DNA of 64,000 nt from Saposhnikovia divaricata (lineage: Eukaryota > Streptophyta > Magnoliopsida > Apiales > Apiaceae): assembly GCA_036435485.1 (NCBI GenBank), contig CM071597.1:51505881-51569880 (forward strand), written 5' to 3'. The notes beneath the pieces are model-generated. The model was not told the DNA's origin and did no database searches. It worked only from the letters and a program-made list of their open reading frames with translations. Below, piece by piece: positions 51,939 through 63,993 of this stretch (its first letter is position 1; every line of letters starts with the position of its first letter). A program made the position numbers and the translations under genes.

Positions 51939-54900
51939 TGTAAGAACCCCAAATTTTGGATATAATTAAAACTTTTTATTAAGTAATGATAAAATGAGGA
52001 ACAATGATTCCGACAACAAGGTCACCAGCTCTAATGAATGGTGGTTTCAAAGAACAATGATTGTAATGAATGGATATTGCTTTGGACAATGATCCTGATG
52101 CATTGGTATATTGTCAGAATAGAGTAATTCGATGGTTGAGGACCTAGATAAGAATAATCTACCATCCAGGAAGGAGCTAATGGATCCTTGAAGGGAAATG
52201 AGTACGTGCATAGTGTTTCCCATACGTGCATAGTGTTTCCCGTACGTGCATAGTGTTTCCCATACGTGCATAGTGTTTCCTGTACGTGCATAGTAATTTG
52301 GTGGATGAATAGTGATTTTGTAAGTTGGAAAACTTTTCACGCCACCCTATGTACGGGACGTGATATGGATGTTTCGAAGTCATATTAGTAATACGCGGGG
52401 GAAATAAGTGAATGCAGAGACGATCGGAATTCAGAAATTCAAAATTCTTTTTCGGTATAATATTTGACCGGACAGTGGATTAAATATTATTATAATCCAA
52501 GAATTGAGATATTAACTTTGAGGATTTGATATTTTGGGATGTTATTATATTTGATTTAAGAATGAAGGTAGGAAACCACTGAGGCAGTGAAACAAGCGTT
52601 CTAGAAATCGCTAAAATGTTATAACGTGATTAATCAATAAAGCGAACGAATCCTAGATTACGGATTAAGTTCGTATCGAGATTAAATATCCTACATGGTC
52701 ATCACGAGGATTATATTAAGGATTGGGGAAGGTATTATGAATATCGAGAAATTTCCCGGTAAACCCTAGAGGTGAAACTACTTAGTTATTCGCCCGAACG
52801 ATCAATCGAAACGAGCAATAACCGGACAAAAGAAACAAGCAGTGGAAGCAAGAGTCATGCATAAGCTACTAGATAAATATCTAGCAACCAAGTGGGCTAA
52901 GTAACTAGCATGTTAAGGATTGAACTAGTAGTTAGCCAAATCAAACTCTAGTTAGCCATAAATCAATCCAAGTGCTACACATGCTTTCAAATCTCACCAT
53001 TCATTCCAAAAGCACTTTAATAAAGTAAAAAGAGATGAGATATCATCCAAGGCTCATCACTTTATGAATTATTATCAAAACAACCAAGCAAACACAAAGA
53101 ACTCTCCATTTTCCTTTCTTCCTTGAAAAATTCTGCCAAGGTGCTAGAAGTAAGGCTTCCAACCATCATTTGATCTTGAAATATTTATGGGAGTACTTCA
53201 TATCATAGCTTAGATCCCCTAGAAATTTCAGCTTCAAATTCATCTTTTTCCATTTTCAAATAAATCATCAAAGATGATGATGAATAGTGTTTTCAACAAC
53301 TAATCTTTGTTTTTCTTGTTTTCATCGTTGATCCTAGCTAACTTAAGGCTATCCAAGGACCATACCAAGATTTGTGAGGCTATTACATACTCCAAGGAAG
53401 GTATAAGAATTGAAAACCCTGGATCTACTTTGAGTTTTAAGCATGTTCTTGATGGATCTAGCTTAGTTATGATTATGTTCATGTTATAAGCATGCTTAGT
53501 TAGTGATTTAGTGATTTGATTAACATGATGATTTTGATGCTAAGATCAGTAGCTTCTGGACTTGTTGAGATGCTTATTATGTGTATAAGTTGTTTAGATG
53601 CCCGGTGTGGCTTGGGTTGTTGATTACGATTTATGGAACGTCCGATTTATAGCCGTCGTAATGCCCGATTTTTGTTAACCTTAAGAAATCGTGTTTGACA
53701 GTAGCCATAAGTCACTGTCCAGTATCATGTTCTGCCATGGCAAGATAGATCATGTTATAAGCTTCGTTTTGATATAAAGATCATGTGAAACGGACTTACG
53801 GTTTAGGAATTATGGCCGATTCACTAAAAGACGTTCGAAACCGTAAGTACGAGTTCGTTATTAAAATTGAACCCTCGTAAAATACGTAAGTCAGTGGCGA
53901 ATCTTGGTAATTAAATAATAGAGGTAAAAAGGAAAGTGTGAGAGAAAACCTCATGTGAAATGGATCGTTTTCCGATTTTATAAAAATGTTCGAATCAAAG
54001 TTAATCGCAAACGAACCCCTAAAAACCCACTTGATTATAACTTCGGTAAAACACTTAGAAAACGGGCGATAAAACTCGGAGCATAATATTGATTTGTAAC
54101 GATCGACTTTAGAACTTGTATGACTTAAGTATGTCCCAAGTGTAAGTACAATGACATGTCGCATTAACGAACGAATGTCGGGTCGGATCGATGATAAAAG
54201 GAATCCACTAAAAGGGGTATAACGAGATAACTCGAGAACGTGTTTCGATTTAAGTATAACTTAACTTTTAAGATGTTAAGTGATTAATCCCGAATGCCTT
54301 GGCTATTTATAGATCACCAAGCTGACCCGGGACCCGCTACCACTACCCCTTACCGTACTCGACTACCAGGCAAGTTTCAATTCCCTTCTTTTAGGCTGTT
54401 GTTGTGATTGAATATATATATATGTTTTCTGTTGTACATATGCCATAGCATGCATGCCTACTTTCAAGTTATATCATTATGCTTGTTCCCTGATTGTTTA
54501 TTGGCTTATAAATTATACAGCTAACGTATCAATTATAAGCCGGTTATTGTAAGACCCTCAGAGAAGGGTGTATATATCTTATTCATCAACTATAGACCGG
54601 GAGTCAATATTTCTTGATATATCAAGGTTACCTCGAAGGAAAATATTTAAGTAAAATTTTCCCTTATTCGGGCGACGAATATTATTTGAATATTCGTTCG
54701 AGATTATTTATTTAACGATCGTTACTTCAAATAATTATTTGAACGTAACCATTCGACGAATAATATTTCTCAATATTCATTCAGAGTCGAATTGATTATC
54801 GATTATTATTTCGAATATTCTTCTAAAGATGAGACTACTAAATGAATATTATTTGAATATTCATTTAGAATATTATTTTATTAAATAAATATTACTTTTG

Positions 54901-56953
54901 AAAATTCATTTAAGATATTAATTACTTGATGAATATTATTTTAAATATTCATCTGAAGCCTGATTTATTTATCGAATATTATCTCGAATATTCCTTTAGG
55001 GCTTGGATTACTAAATGAATATTACCTGATATTCATTTAGGATATTATTCATTAAATGAATATTACTATTTGAATATTCATTTAAATTCCTAATTAATTA
55101 TGAATATTATCTTAAGTATTCCTTTCAGGCCCTATTAATTAATGAATATTATTTTGAATATTCATTTAAATATTTATTTATTCAATAAATATTCTCCTGG
55201 GCCATGTTTGTTTTAGGGGATTATAATCCTTGGAAAATCACACTATCTTTCTTAAATTTAAAGGATTATAATCCCATGGAAGTATATTGCTATCATCTTT
55301 TTGATTCATTTCTATGGGATTATAATACCTTCTTTCACAAGGTATTATAATCCCATGGGAGTGAACTAAAACAATGATCAAAATGTGAATTCATGGGATT
55401 ATAATCCCTTACGTTTGGGATTTATAAGGTAATAATTTGGGGATTATAATCCCTTGAAACAAACATGGCCCTGATGTTTCACCAGGGATTATTTTGAGAA
55501 ATACCCTGATTAAAGATATCCTTTAATATTCTTAAATATTCTTTAAATATTTTTAATTCAATAAATATTCTCTGAATATTTATTTCATACTTAGAATAAC
55601 CTCAATAAGGTTTATCTTCTTCGATTATTACAGAAAATACCTCGGAGTCATATTATTATTAATCTTATATCAAGAAAGGTTCTCAGACATCATTCTTCTT
55701 TGAGTCTACCTCTCTAATAATAAGGGAACCTTATTTGGAAAATGTTATTTATCTTGTCGACTTCCCGGTCATAGAGTATTCTCTTCACTCGCAACTCGGG
55801 TGATGTTGACTTATTAAGTCATTGTTTACCTTCTCATCTTTCGAGGGGTAAGATTGTTGGAACAAGTTGATATTCGATACCAAGCCACAGCTTGGAAGTT
55901 ATTGGTGAATTTTCCTTTCCAACTAGATACGACTACCTTGTAGAGTCTTATCAACAAGTATTATACTTGGGGAAAGGGGGACGAACGTTACATTCAGAAT
56001 CATGAATTCTATTTGAACTAGGAGTCGTGTAAGAGGCCGAGTAGCGCCGGTCCATCCCCTTTGGCCCAACCGTTGGCCGGGGAGAGCTAGTAAGGCGGTA
56101 GATAAGTAAAGCCGTCAGTTCTTCCTTCTACCGGTAGTAAATCTAATTTGAGCTGTACGATCTCGACTGATCATCAAGATTGGAACAGCGGGCGCGGTGA
56201 ATACTCCATCATTGGTTCATCATCCAAACTTATTTATTTCCCGCAACATGATTATTGTTGGCAGAGCTGGAAAAGTGTTCATAACTGGAATTGCAATCTT
56301 TTCATGAAAGTTCCTCTTTTTAATGATAATGTGAATATCTCGCTTACTTTTGATGTAGCAGATATTTCTACAAACAAATACTTTGAGTTACCTGGTAACT
56401 TCATCCTTTATATTATACTGGCAATAACCTCATTAATGCATGGCATATGGTTTCAAAGGATATTTTGTACTGCTGTATATATGTATCACTGTTCAGTTAT
56501 ATTATTGTTGGTGGGCTTTCGCTCACCCTTGCTTTGTTCATATTATGTCACAACAACAGCTAGGACAGATGGCTCGCATCAGGCGCACTCGGCGCAAGCG
56601 GGTTACCCGACCCACCGGACTCCCCGCTGAGATGCTAGCCGCCATTGCTGAGGTAGCATAGTTAGACAGCTTTTGTTTCCTGTTTAACTATATGTATAAT
56701 TAATGTAATCAACGGCAAAACTGTTAAACTTATGATGTTATCCTTTTGGGATTGTAATAACGTTTATTCGTAACCCTTTAATGTAAGACTTATTTCAATT
56801 TCATCTTTGGGACTATAACTGTTGTGCGTGTGAGTGGATATTATTGTGGGGTCACAGCATGTGATTTATTTATTGTGGACTCAAGTCAAGTATTATTAAT
56901 GGATGTAAGACCGTAACCACCAGATCCCTGACCCCGGATCTGGGGGTGTTACA
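51939..56953 (+). repeat. element C 3' LTR
   Basis: 5015 bp, matching 27968-32736 from end to end; the excess comes from the MITE-like insertion at 55200-55470, less one 20-bp minisatellite unit and a shorter (TA)n run. It ends GGGGGTGTTACA, followed by the target duplication CACTT. The small ORFs recur at 56148-56630 and 56545-56661. Confidence 0.95.
55200..55470. mobile_element. 271-bp MITE-like element in C 3' LTR
   Basis: It is absent at the equivalent point of the 5' LTR (31260) and of element D (60182). The ends GGCCATGTTTGTTT and AAACAAACATGGCC are perfect inverted repeats of 14 bp, extending to ~30 bp with a few mismatches. CTG at 55197-55199 and 55471-55473 is the duplicated target; the empty sites show one copy. 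Inside, GGATTATAATCC-like palindromes recur six times. The size, TIR and 3-bp duplication suggest a PIF/Harbinger (Tourist-like) MITE, though that group usually duplicates TTA/TAA, so the class is uncertain. Confidence 0.85.
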
Positions 56954-56996
56954 CACTTGAAATGAGGGGTACGGACAGAGAGTGAATATAGTTCCC
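56954..56996 (-). CDS. host gene exon, 5' part
   Basis: The minus-strand frame reads GTIFTLCPYPSFQV and continues, across element C and one copy of its CACTT duplication, into VDPGFEF of the exon at 27776-27967. Together the exon is about 230 bp. The most likely 3' splice site is AATCAAG at ~56997, because an upstream TAA (in the frame's AAATAATCA) excludes the better-looking TTGTAG at ~57011-57016 unless the gene is already a pseudogene. Gene unidentified. Confidence 0.5.
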
Positions 56997-57106
56997 CTTG
57001 ATTATTTGATATCTACAAGTGCATAAAATTAATCATCAGTATTCTGGCCTTGTAATTACCAGATATCACTACTTAACATCCAAATCATCTTTACTTACAG
57101 ATGCAA
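56997..57106 (-). other. host intron sequence
   Basis: About 110 bp upstream (minus strand) of the exon, AT-rich with no other feature. Element D is inserted at its far end; TGCAA (57102-57106) is the candidate left target duplication, with the right copy outside the window. Confidence 0.45.
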
Positions 57107-60100
57107 TGTAAGAACCCAGATTTTGGGTGGAATTAAAACTTTTATGTATTTAATGATGTAAGAATGAATAGTGGATATGGCTACAATGTAATAATTGATA
57201 TTTGGGAAAGAATGAATGGAATTCGACTTTATTATGTTTATGTCTTGAAGAATGCTAAAAGGTGACAACATAGGTAAGAATAATCTATCTTCTAAGGGAA
57301 TAAGATATGGCAACTTCAAGCAAGATAATACTCTCATGTCATCCAGATCGATAACGATTAATCCAGTAGTTCCGTAAAAAGGTTAAGGAACGATCGAAAG
57401 AGAATACGGACAATTATACAACCCTAAGAGAACAAGTAAAGAATATAGAATGAATAGTGTTTTGGTGGGAGTACATAAGAATATGAGACGACACTATATA
57501 GAAGTATTCGGAACGGATTTCCGAGTTCGTATTAGTGATCCAGGGGGAAAATAAGTGTATGTAAAAGCTGTCGGATTCTGAAAAACCGCACTTTTATTTT
57601 CTCCGAGAGTTCCCTGGACACTGATAGCCTTAAGTATTTAACGAATGGATTAAAGGAATATAAAATGGAAAGTTAGAATGAAAGATGGAGAATGAAAGTA
57701 TTAATATTAAAGAGGGTTCCCGGTAAACCCTAATTAGAAATCCGTGAAATATTCTCACGAACGATCAATCGAAACGGGTAATAACCGGACACAGAAACAA
57801 GCAGAGGAAGCAAGAGTCTTGTGCAAGCTACTAGTATAAATATCTAGTAACTAAACTAGAAGCAAGGAACTAGCACCTTAGAGGAAGAACTAAGTACTTA
57901 GCAAGTAACTACCTAGTTAGGCTTTAACCACCACAAAACCAACACATGTCTTGCCATTTGATCATCCAACACCTCATCACTTTATTAAAGTGACTTTTAC
58001 AAGATATTATGTTGTAAGTGGATGAGAGTGAAGGAGATTAAAACACAAAAAAATCAAAGAACCAAGCAACTCTCTCCCCCCCTTGCAAACAAAACCATTC
58101 GGCCATTTCTATTAATTCCAAATCCAAACTCAACCTTCCCACCATTGTTTGTTCTTGAAATAATTAAGGAGAGTCTTACATTTCATAAAACTTGTCTCCT
58201 CAAAATCTTAGCTTCAAACTCATCCATTTCCATTTTCAAATAAATCATTCAAGAGGAGCATGAATAGTGTTCTTCTTGAACTAACTTGGTTTTCTTGATT
58301 TTTCATGGTTGATATAGCAAGCATAATCACTCCTAAGGACCATACAAGGCTTAGTAAGGCTATATCACTATCTAAGGAAGGTATAAAGCTCTTGAAACCC
58401 TAACCCTTGTTTGAGATTTAAGCATGTTTTTGATAGTTATAACTTAGTTATGGTTATGTTAAAGTTATAAGCATGATTATGTATGGATTTTGGATTAATG
58501 ATGTAAATAGCTAGATGAACGGAAAGGCATTGCTTGGCCTTAGTTCATGTATATAAGTCATGTATATGTTGTTTGGGTTGGATGCTATGTTTATGGGAAG
58601 ATTCGAAATTGATAGATATTCGATTTACAGCCGTTATAATGCCCGATTTTACAATACCATGTTTTGTATGCCATTTTCCATGTCGAACCCCTACTGTCCA
58701 CAGACCTTATCTGCCATGATAGGATAGGTAATGTTCTAAGCTTCGTTTTGATATAAAGATCACGTGAAACGGACTTACGGTTTAGGATTTATGACCAAAT
58801 TACTAAAAGTAGTTCGAATCCGTAAACGAAAGTTCGTAACTGAAATTGAACCCTCGTTAGCTATGTAACGTCATGCCGAATATTGGTAAATAAATACTAG
58901 GGGTAAGAAGGAAGGTGTGAAAGAAAACCGTATGTCAAAAAGAGCATTTTTCGATTTATTAAAAATGTTCGAGTCAAGGTTAAACACGAACGAACCCCTA
59001 AAAGACGACTCTTTTATAACTTTGGTAAAACACTTAGAAAACGGGCGATAAAACTCGGAGTATAATATTGGTTCGTAACGATCAACCTTAGAACTCATAT
59101 GACTTAAGTATGTCCCAAGTATAAGTGCAGTGACATGTCGTATTAACGAACGAATGTCGGGTCGGATCAGTGATAATAAGTAATCCACAAAAAGGGGTAT
59201 AACGAGATAACTCGAGAACGTGTTTCGATTTAAGTATAACTTAACTTTTAATATGTTAAGTGATTAATCCCGAATGCCTTGGCAATTTATAGATCACCAG
59301 GCTGAACCGGGACCCGCTACCACTACCCCTTACCGTACTCGACTACCAGGCAAGTTTCAATTCCCTTCTTTAGGCTGTTGTTGTGATTGAATAAATATAT
59401 ATATATGATTGCTGATATACATATGCCATTGCATGCATGCCTACTTTCAAGTTGAATTGATATACTTGTTCCCTGAAGGTTATTGTTGGCTTATAAGCTA
59501 GATAGTTATATATCAGTTATAAGCCGGTTATTGTAAGACCCTCATAGAAGGGCGTACACATCTTATTAATCAAATATAGACCGGGAGTCAATATTCCTTG
59601 ATATATCGCGATTACCTCGGAAGAAAGTATTTAAGTAAATATTTTCTATTATTCAAGCGACGAATATTATTTGAATATTCGTTCGAGATTATTTATTTAA
59701 TGATCCTTACTTCAAATAATTATTTGAACGTAACTATTCAACGAATAATATTTCTTAATATTCATTCAGAGTCGAATTGATTATCGACTATTATTTCGAA
59801 TATTCTTCTAAAAGATGAGACTATTAAATGAATATTAATTGGATATTCTTTTAGAATATTATTTTATTAAATAAATATTACTTTTGAATATTCATTTAAG
59901 ATATTAAATACTTGATGAATATTATTTTAATATTCATCTCAAGCTTGATTTAATTATCGAATATTATCTCGAATATTCCTTAAGGCTTGGATTACTAAAT
60001 GAATATTACTTGATATTCATTTAGGATATTATTCATTAAATGAATATTACTTTTGAATATTCATTTAAATTCCTAATTAATTATGAATATTACTTTAAAT

Positions 60101-61656
60101 ATTCTTTTCAGGTCTTAATAAGTAATGAATATTGTTTTGAATATTCATTTAAATATTTATTTATTCAATAAATATTCTCCTGATATTTCTTCAGGGATTA
60201 TTTTGAAAAATACTCTGATTAAAGATATTCTTTCATATTCCCAAATATTCTTTAAATATTTTAACTCAATAAATATTCTCTGAATATTTATTCCATACTT
60301 AGAATAATCTCGATAAGGTTTATCTTCTTCGATTATTACAGAAAATATCTCGGAGTCATATTATTATTAATCTTATATCAAGAAAGGTTCTCAGACATCA
60401 TTCTTCTTTGAGTCTATCTCCTTAATAATAAGGGAACCTTACTTCGAAAATGTTATTTATCTTGTCGACTTCCCGGTCATAAAGTATTCCCTTCACCCGC
60501 AACTCGGGTGCTGTTGACTTATTAAGTCGTTGCTTACCTTCTCATCTTTCGAGGGGTAAAGATTACTGGAACAAGTTGATATCCGTTACCAAGTAATAGC
60601 TTGGGAGTTATTGGTAAATTTTCCTTTCCAACTAGATACGACTACTTTGTGGAGTCTTATCAACAAGTATTATACTTGGGGAAAGGGGGACGAACGTTAC
60701 ATTCAGAATCATGAATTCTATTTGAACTAGGAGTCGTGTAAGAGGCCGAGTAGCGCCGGTCCATCCCTTTTGGCCCAACCGTTGGCCGGGGAGAGCTAGT
60801 AAGGCGGTATACAAGTAAAGCCGTCAGTTCTTCCTTCTACCGGTAGTAAATCTAAATTGAGCTGTACGATCTCGACTAATCATCAAGATTGGAACAGCGG
60901 GCGCGGTGAATACTCCATCATTGGTTCATCATCCAAATTTATTTATTTCCTGCAACATGATTACTGTTGGCATAGTTGGAAAAGTGTCATAACTGAAATT
61001 GCAACCCTTTTCTTGCAAGTTCCTCTTCTTAATAACAATAAGAATATCTCGCTTACTTTGATGTAACAGATATTTCTTCAAACAAATACTTTCAGTTACC
61101 TTGTAACTTCATCGTTCATAATATACTGGCATCATTTCCGTAAATGCATGGCATATGGTTTAAAAGATAGCTTTGAACTGTTTTAAATTATCGTTCAGTT
61201 ATATATTTGTTGGTGGGCTTTCGCTCACCCTTGCTTTGTTTATATTATGTCACAACAACAGCTAGGACAGATGGCTCGCGTCAGGCGCACTCGGCGCAAG
61301 CAGGTTACCCGACCCACCGGACTAATCGCTGAGATGCTAGCCGCCATTGCTGAGGTAGCATAGTTAGACAACTTTTGTTTCCTGTTTAACTATATGTATA
61401 ATTAATGTAATCAACGGCAAAACTTTTAAACCTATGATGTTATCCTTTTGGGATTGTAATAACTTTTATTCGTAAACCCTTTAATGTAAGACTTATTTCA
61501 ATTTCATCTCTGGGACTATAACTGTTGTGTGTGTGAGTGGTAATTATTGTGGGGTCACAGCATGTGATTTATTTATTATGGACTCAAGTCAAGTATTATG
61601 AATGGATGTAAGACCGTAACCACCAGATCCCTGACCCTGGATCTGGGGGTGTTACA
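57107..61656 (+). repeat. element D 5' LTR
   Basis: 4550 bp, from TGTAAGAACCCAGATTTTGG to GGGGGTGTTACA. It shares with C the CTAG-rich part (57825-57930), TTTATA (59286-59291) followed by CCAGGCAAGTTT (59346-59357), and the palindrome cluster (59645-60290). It lacks the 20-bp minisatellite. The 38-codon ORF is at 61247-61363. Confidence 0.92.
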
Positions 61657-61660
61657 GAGA

Positions 61661-61672
61661 TGGTATCAGAGC
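61661..61672 (+). other. element D primer-binding site
   Basis: TGGTATCAGAGC, four bases after the LTR end; initiator tRNA-Met type. Confidence 0.93.
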
Positions 61673-61865
61673 GAGAGTTATATATCCCAAGAGATGATAC
61701 GACATTATATAATAATAAATTCAATAATATAATAAGAACCCTTGCCAGGTTCACCTAAAACCCTTACGGGAACTTTTTAAGTATCATGATAGTAACATAG
61801 TTCGTCTTGTGTAGGCGAGCGACTTGTCGGCCCAGGAGGCAGCTGCGAGACAGCATGATGAGGAC

Positions 61866-62708
61866 ATGTTCCGGACTAGGGACCCATACTATGAGCACTT
61901 GCCTGAGGAGGATACTGAGCCTGAGGAGGAGGACGCTGAGGAGGTCCAGGTTGATGCTGATACTGTTGTGATCGAGTCTGAGGAGGAGGACCCTGAGGAG
62001 GTCCAGGATGATGCTGACACAGATGTTGTTGAGACTGAGGGGGAGGAGGACCCGGAGGGGATCCAGACAGGACAGGATGCTGAGTTAGTGGTTGAGGATG
62101 ATGATTATTGGGTTGTGACTGAGATCAGGACTATGGGAGATGACACTGACATGACCACGGATCAGGTGGTGCCGGTATATGAGGGTGTTGAGGGAGATAT
62201 AGATGAGCCAGTAGTTGGTGCTGTAGGGACATCTGGACTTTTTGTGCCACTCCTCCCTGTTGAGAGAGCCCCTACCCCACCACCACTACCTGTGAGCCCG
62301 TACCCCGACGAGTTTGAGGAGCTTACCCCAGAGCCCCAGCAGACAGAGACTGCCGCTCCAGCTGAACCATCCACCCCACCTCATGCCCCGATAGGAGGAG
62401 TCCCAGTATGTGTTCACAACTTGATTGTGAACGGGCTTTATAGAGAGTTGTCTGTGGCAGATGCCAGGTTGGCAGAGTATAGGAGTGAGTTAGCAGCAGA
62501 GAGAGCCGCCCGGATGAGGTTGCAGGGCAGGAGGACTATCAGTGACAGAGTTGGGTATAGGGCTGTGACCCGCATCGAGCTGAGGGCTCGGGTGAGGGTG
62601 CGACAGTTGCCTACTGATGGGCATGGTAGGGTAGACAGAGCAGAGGCTGAGGAGGTTTTCCGCATCGCCATGGGGAGGGTTCGGAGGATGTTTCATCGTG
62701 GCGGCTGA
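61866..62708 (+). CDS. acidic extra ORF upstream of gag in element D
   Basis: A 280-codon frame from ATG 61866 (MFRTRDPYYEHLPEEDTEPE). A stop at 61812-61814 bounds the frame upstream, and the only earlier possible starts are non-AUG. Residues ~15-80 are very acidic, with an imperfect repeat around EEDPEEVQDDADT. The middle (~135-185) is Pro/Thr-rich. The C-terminal third is basic and helix-prone, with LSVADARLAEYRSELAAERA resembling a coiled coil, then many arginines to the end (RIAMGRVRRMFHRGG). It is not gag (which follows at 63128), protease or pol, and I recognise no family. Reading direction and place, between primer-binding site and gag, suggest an additional element-encoded protein. 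A faint resemblance exists in element C at 32930-33050. Confidence 0.65.
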   Translation: MFRTRDPYYEHLPEEDTEPEEEDAEEVQVDADTVVIESEEEDPEEVQDDADTDVVETEGEEDPEGIQTGQDAELVVEDDDYWVVTEIRTMGDDTDMTTDQVVPVYEGVEGDIDEPVVGAVGTSGLFVPLLPVERAPTPPPLPVSPYPDEFEELTPEPQQTETAAPAEPSTPPHAPIGGVPVCVHNLIVNGLYRELSVADARLAEYRSELAAERAARMRLQGRRTISDRVGYRAVTRIELRARVRVRQLPTDGHGRVDRAEAEEVFRIAMGRVRRMFHRGG

Positions 62709-63127
62709 TTTCAGATGTAGTGATGCAGTGGTCTAGTTGTCTAGTCATGTACGGACATAGTAGTGCCGGCTTTTGTAGGGATGGTTTTCTTGTACTTATT
62801 TTCCCTTTTTGCAGACTAGACAGATAGACAGCATATTTCACTTTTGACTTGTTGTTGTTGTTAGGATGGCTGTACTTTAAACTATCGTTGTAACTCGGAT
62901 GTTGTACCTTTTCGGTACCTGGTATATATTTGTTTCCATTTCAGTCATTACAATTTTGTTGGGATGTGATCACGAGTTTATTAGCATATGTATTACTTTT
63001 CGATTAAGTTGCCATGAGATATAAAACTGTGGGATTTTAAACCCAATCATGTAAAGAATTGTGCAAGGAAAAATCCTTTAAAACAGATTAGTGAACCTAA
63101 TGTATAATTTTCCAAATTTTCAGTAAA
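62709..63127 (+). promoter_or_regulatory. ORF1-gag spacer with splice-acceptor-like end
   Basis: 419 bp without a frame. It ends TTTTCCAAATTTTCAG at 63123, five bases before the gag ATG, which looks like a plant 3' splice site. With a possible donor in the LTR leader (59349/59350) this could give a spliced gag mRNA. No experimental support is visible. Confidence 0.35.
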
Positions 63128-63964
63128 ATGCCTCCAAGACGAATGGGCACTAGGGCTAACCCCCGCGAATCTACTGATCAAGAGAGTCACAACCAACACG
63201 AGGAAAACCGTGAAAGTAGTGAGGAACAAGATCAGGACTATAATGAGCAAGAAGATTCCCAGTATGGAGCAGAGGATGAACCCTTGTACTCTGAAGAATT
63301 TGAAAGGGAAATAGAGGGTGGAGAAACTGAAGTAGAACAGGAAGGGGAGAACCAGGGCGGAAACCCCATGGGCCAGTTTATGGATCTACTTAGGCAGAAT
63401 TTGAACCAATACCCCCAACCACCACCAAGCAACAACACTTCAGTGGCAAATTCCTTTAGGGCCTTTAAGTCCCTTAAGCCCCCAGAGTTCCACGGATCGG
63501 CTGATCCCGTTGAGGCGAGGGCCTGGATCAAAGAAATGGAAAAGTCTTTTGAGATTATGAGTATCAATGAGGCTCAGAAGACTGTTTTTGCTACTTACCT
63601 ACTAAAGGGAGAGGCCAATTATTGGTGGGAAGCCAAGAAAAACATGGAGACTGATGCTGTCATAGCCTGGGAAAGGTTCAAACAATTATTCCTGGAGAAG
63701 TACTTCCCGAAGTTCATGAAGACCCAGATGGAACTTAAGTTTTTGGAACTGAAACAGAACAATATGTCAGTGGCGGACTATGAGGCCAAATTTACTGATC
63801 TATCAAGATTTGTGCCAGAGTTTGTAGATACAGAAGAGAAGAAAGCTAACAGGTTTCAACAAGGGCTGAAGCAGTGGATCCAGAATAGGGTGGCTGTTTT
63901 AGAGATTTCAGATTATGCCACCTTGGTGCAGAAGGCAACCATTGTGGAGGCTGGTAGTGATTAG
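63128..63964 (+). CDS. gag capsid protein of element D
   Basis: Starts at ATG 63128 (MPPRRMGTRANPRES). Residues 15-85 are acidic and Gln-rich. The retrotransposon Gag domain runs from about residue 115 (LKPPEFHGSADPVEARAWIK) through GEANYWWEAKK, FKQLFLEKYFPKF, LELKQNNMSVADYEAKFTDL to RNRVAVLEISDYATLVQKA-type sequence near 265. This is the usual Ty3/gypsy capsid. The frame stops at TAG 63962-63964, before any zinc knuckle, but the same frame continues downstream as MQREREREK, as expected of the region leading to the CCHC motif. The stop is therefore probably a nonsense mutation; regulated readthrough is an alternative. The window ends 36 bases later. Confidence 0.88.
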   Translation: MPPRRMGTRANPRESTDQESHNQHEENRESSEEQDQDYNEQEDSQYGAEDEPLYSEEFEREIEGGETEVEQEGENQGGNPMGQFMDLLRQNLNQYPQPPPSNNTSVANSFRAFKSLKPPEFHGSADPVEARAWIKEMEKSFEIMSINEAQKTVFATYLLKGEANYWWEAKKNMETDAVIAWERFKQLFLEKYFPKFMKTQMELKFLELKQNNMSVADYEAKFTDLSRFVPEFVDTEEKKANRFQQGLKQWIQNRVAVLEISDYATLVQKATIVEAGSD

Positions 63965-63969
63965 ATGCA

Positions 63970-63993
63970 GAGAGAGAGAGAGAGAAAGGGGGG
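63970..63993. repeat. (GA)n purine run
   Basis: AGAGAGAGAGAGAGAAAGGGGGG, within the probable continuation of gag, where it would encode Arg-Glu repeats. Confidence 0.8.

Noticed and set aside
62162..62841. Minus-strand ORFs opposite the acidic ORF
   Set aside because: Shadow frames of a GC-richer coding stretch.
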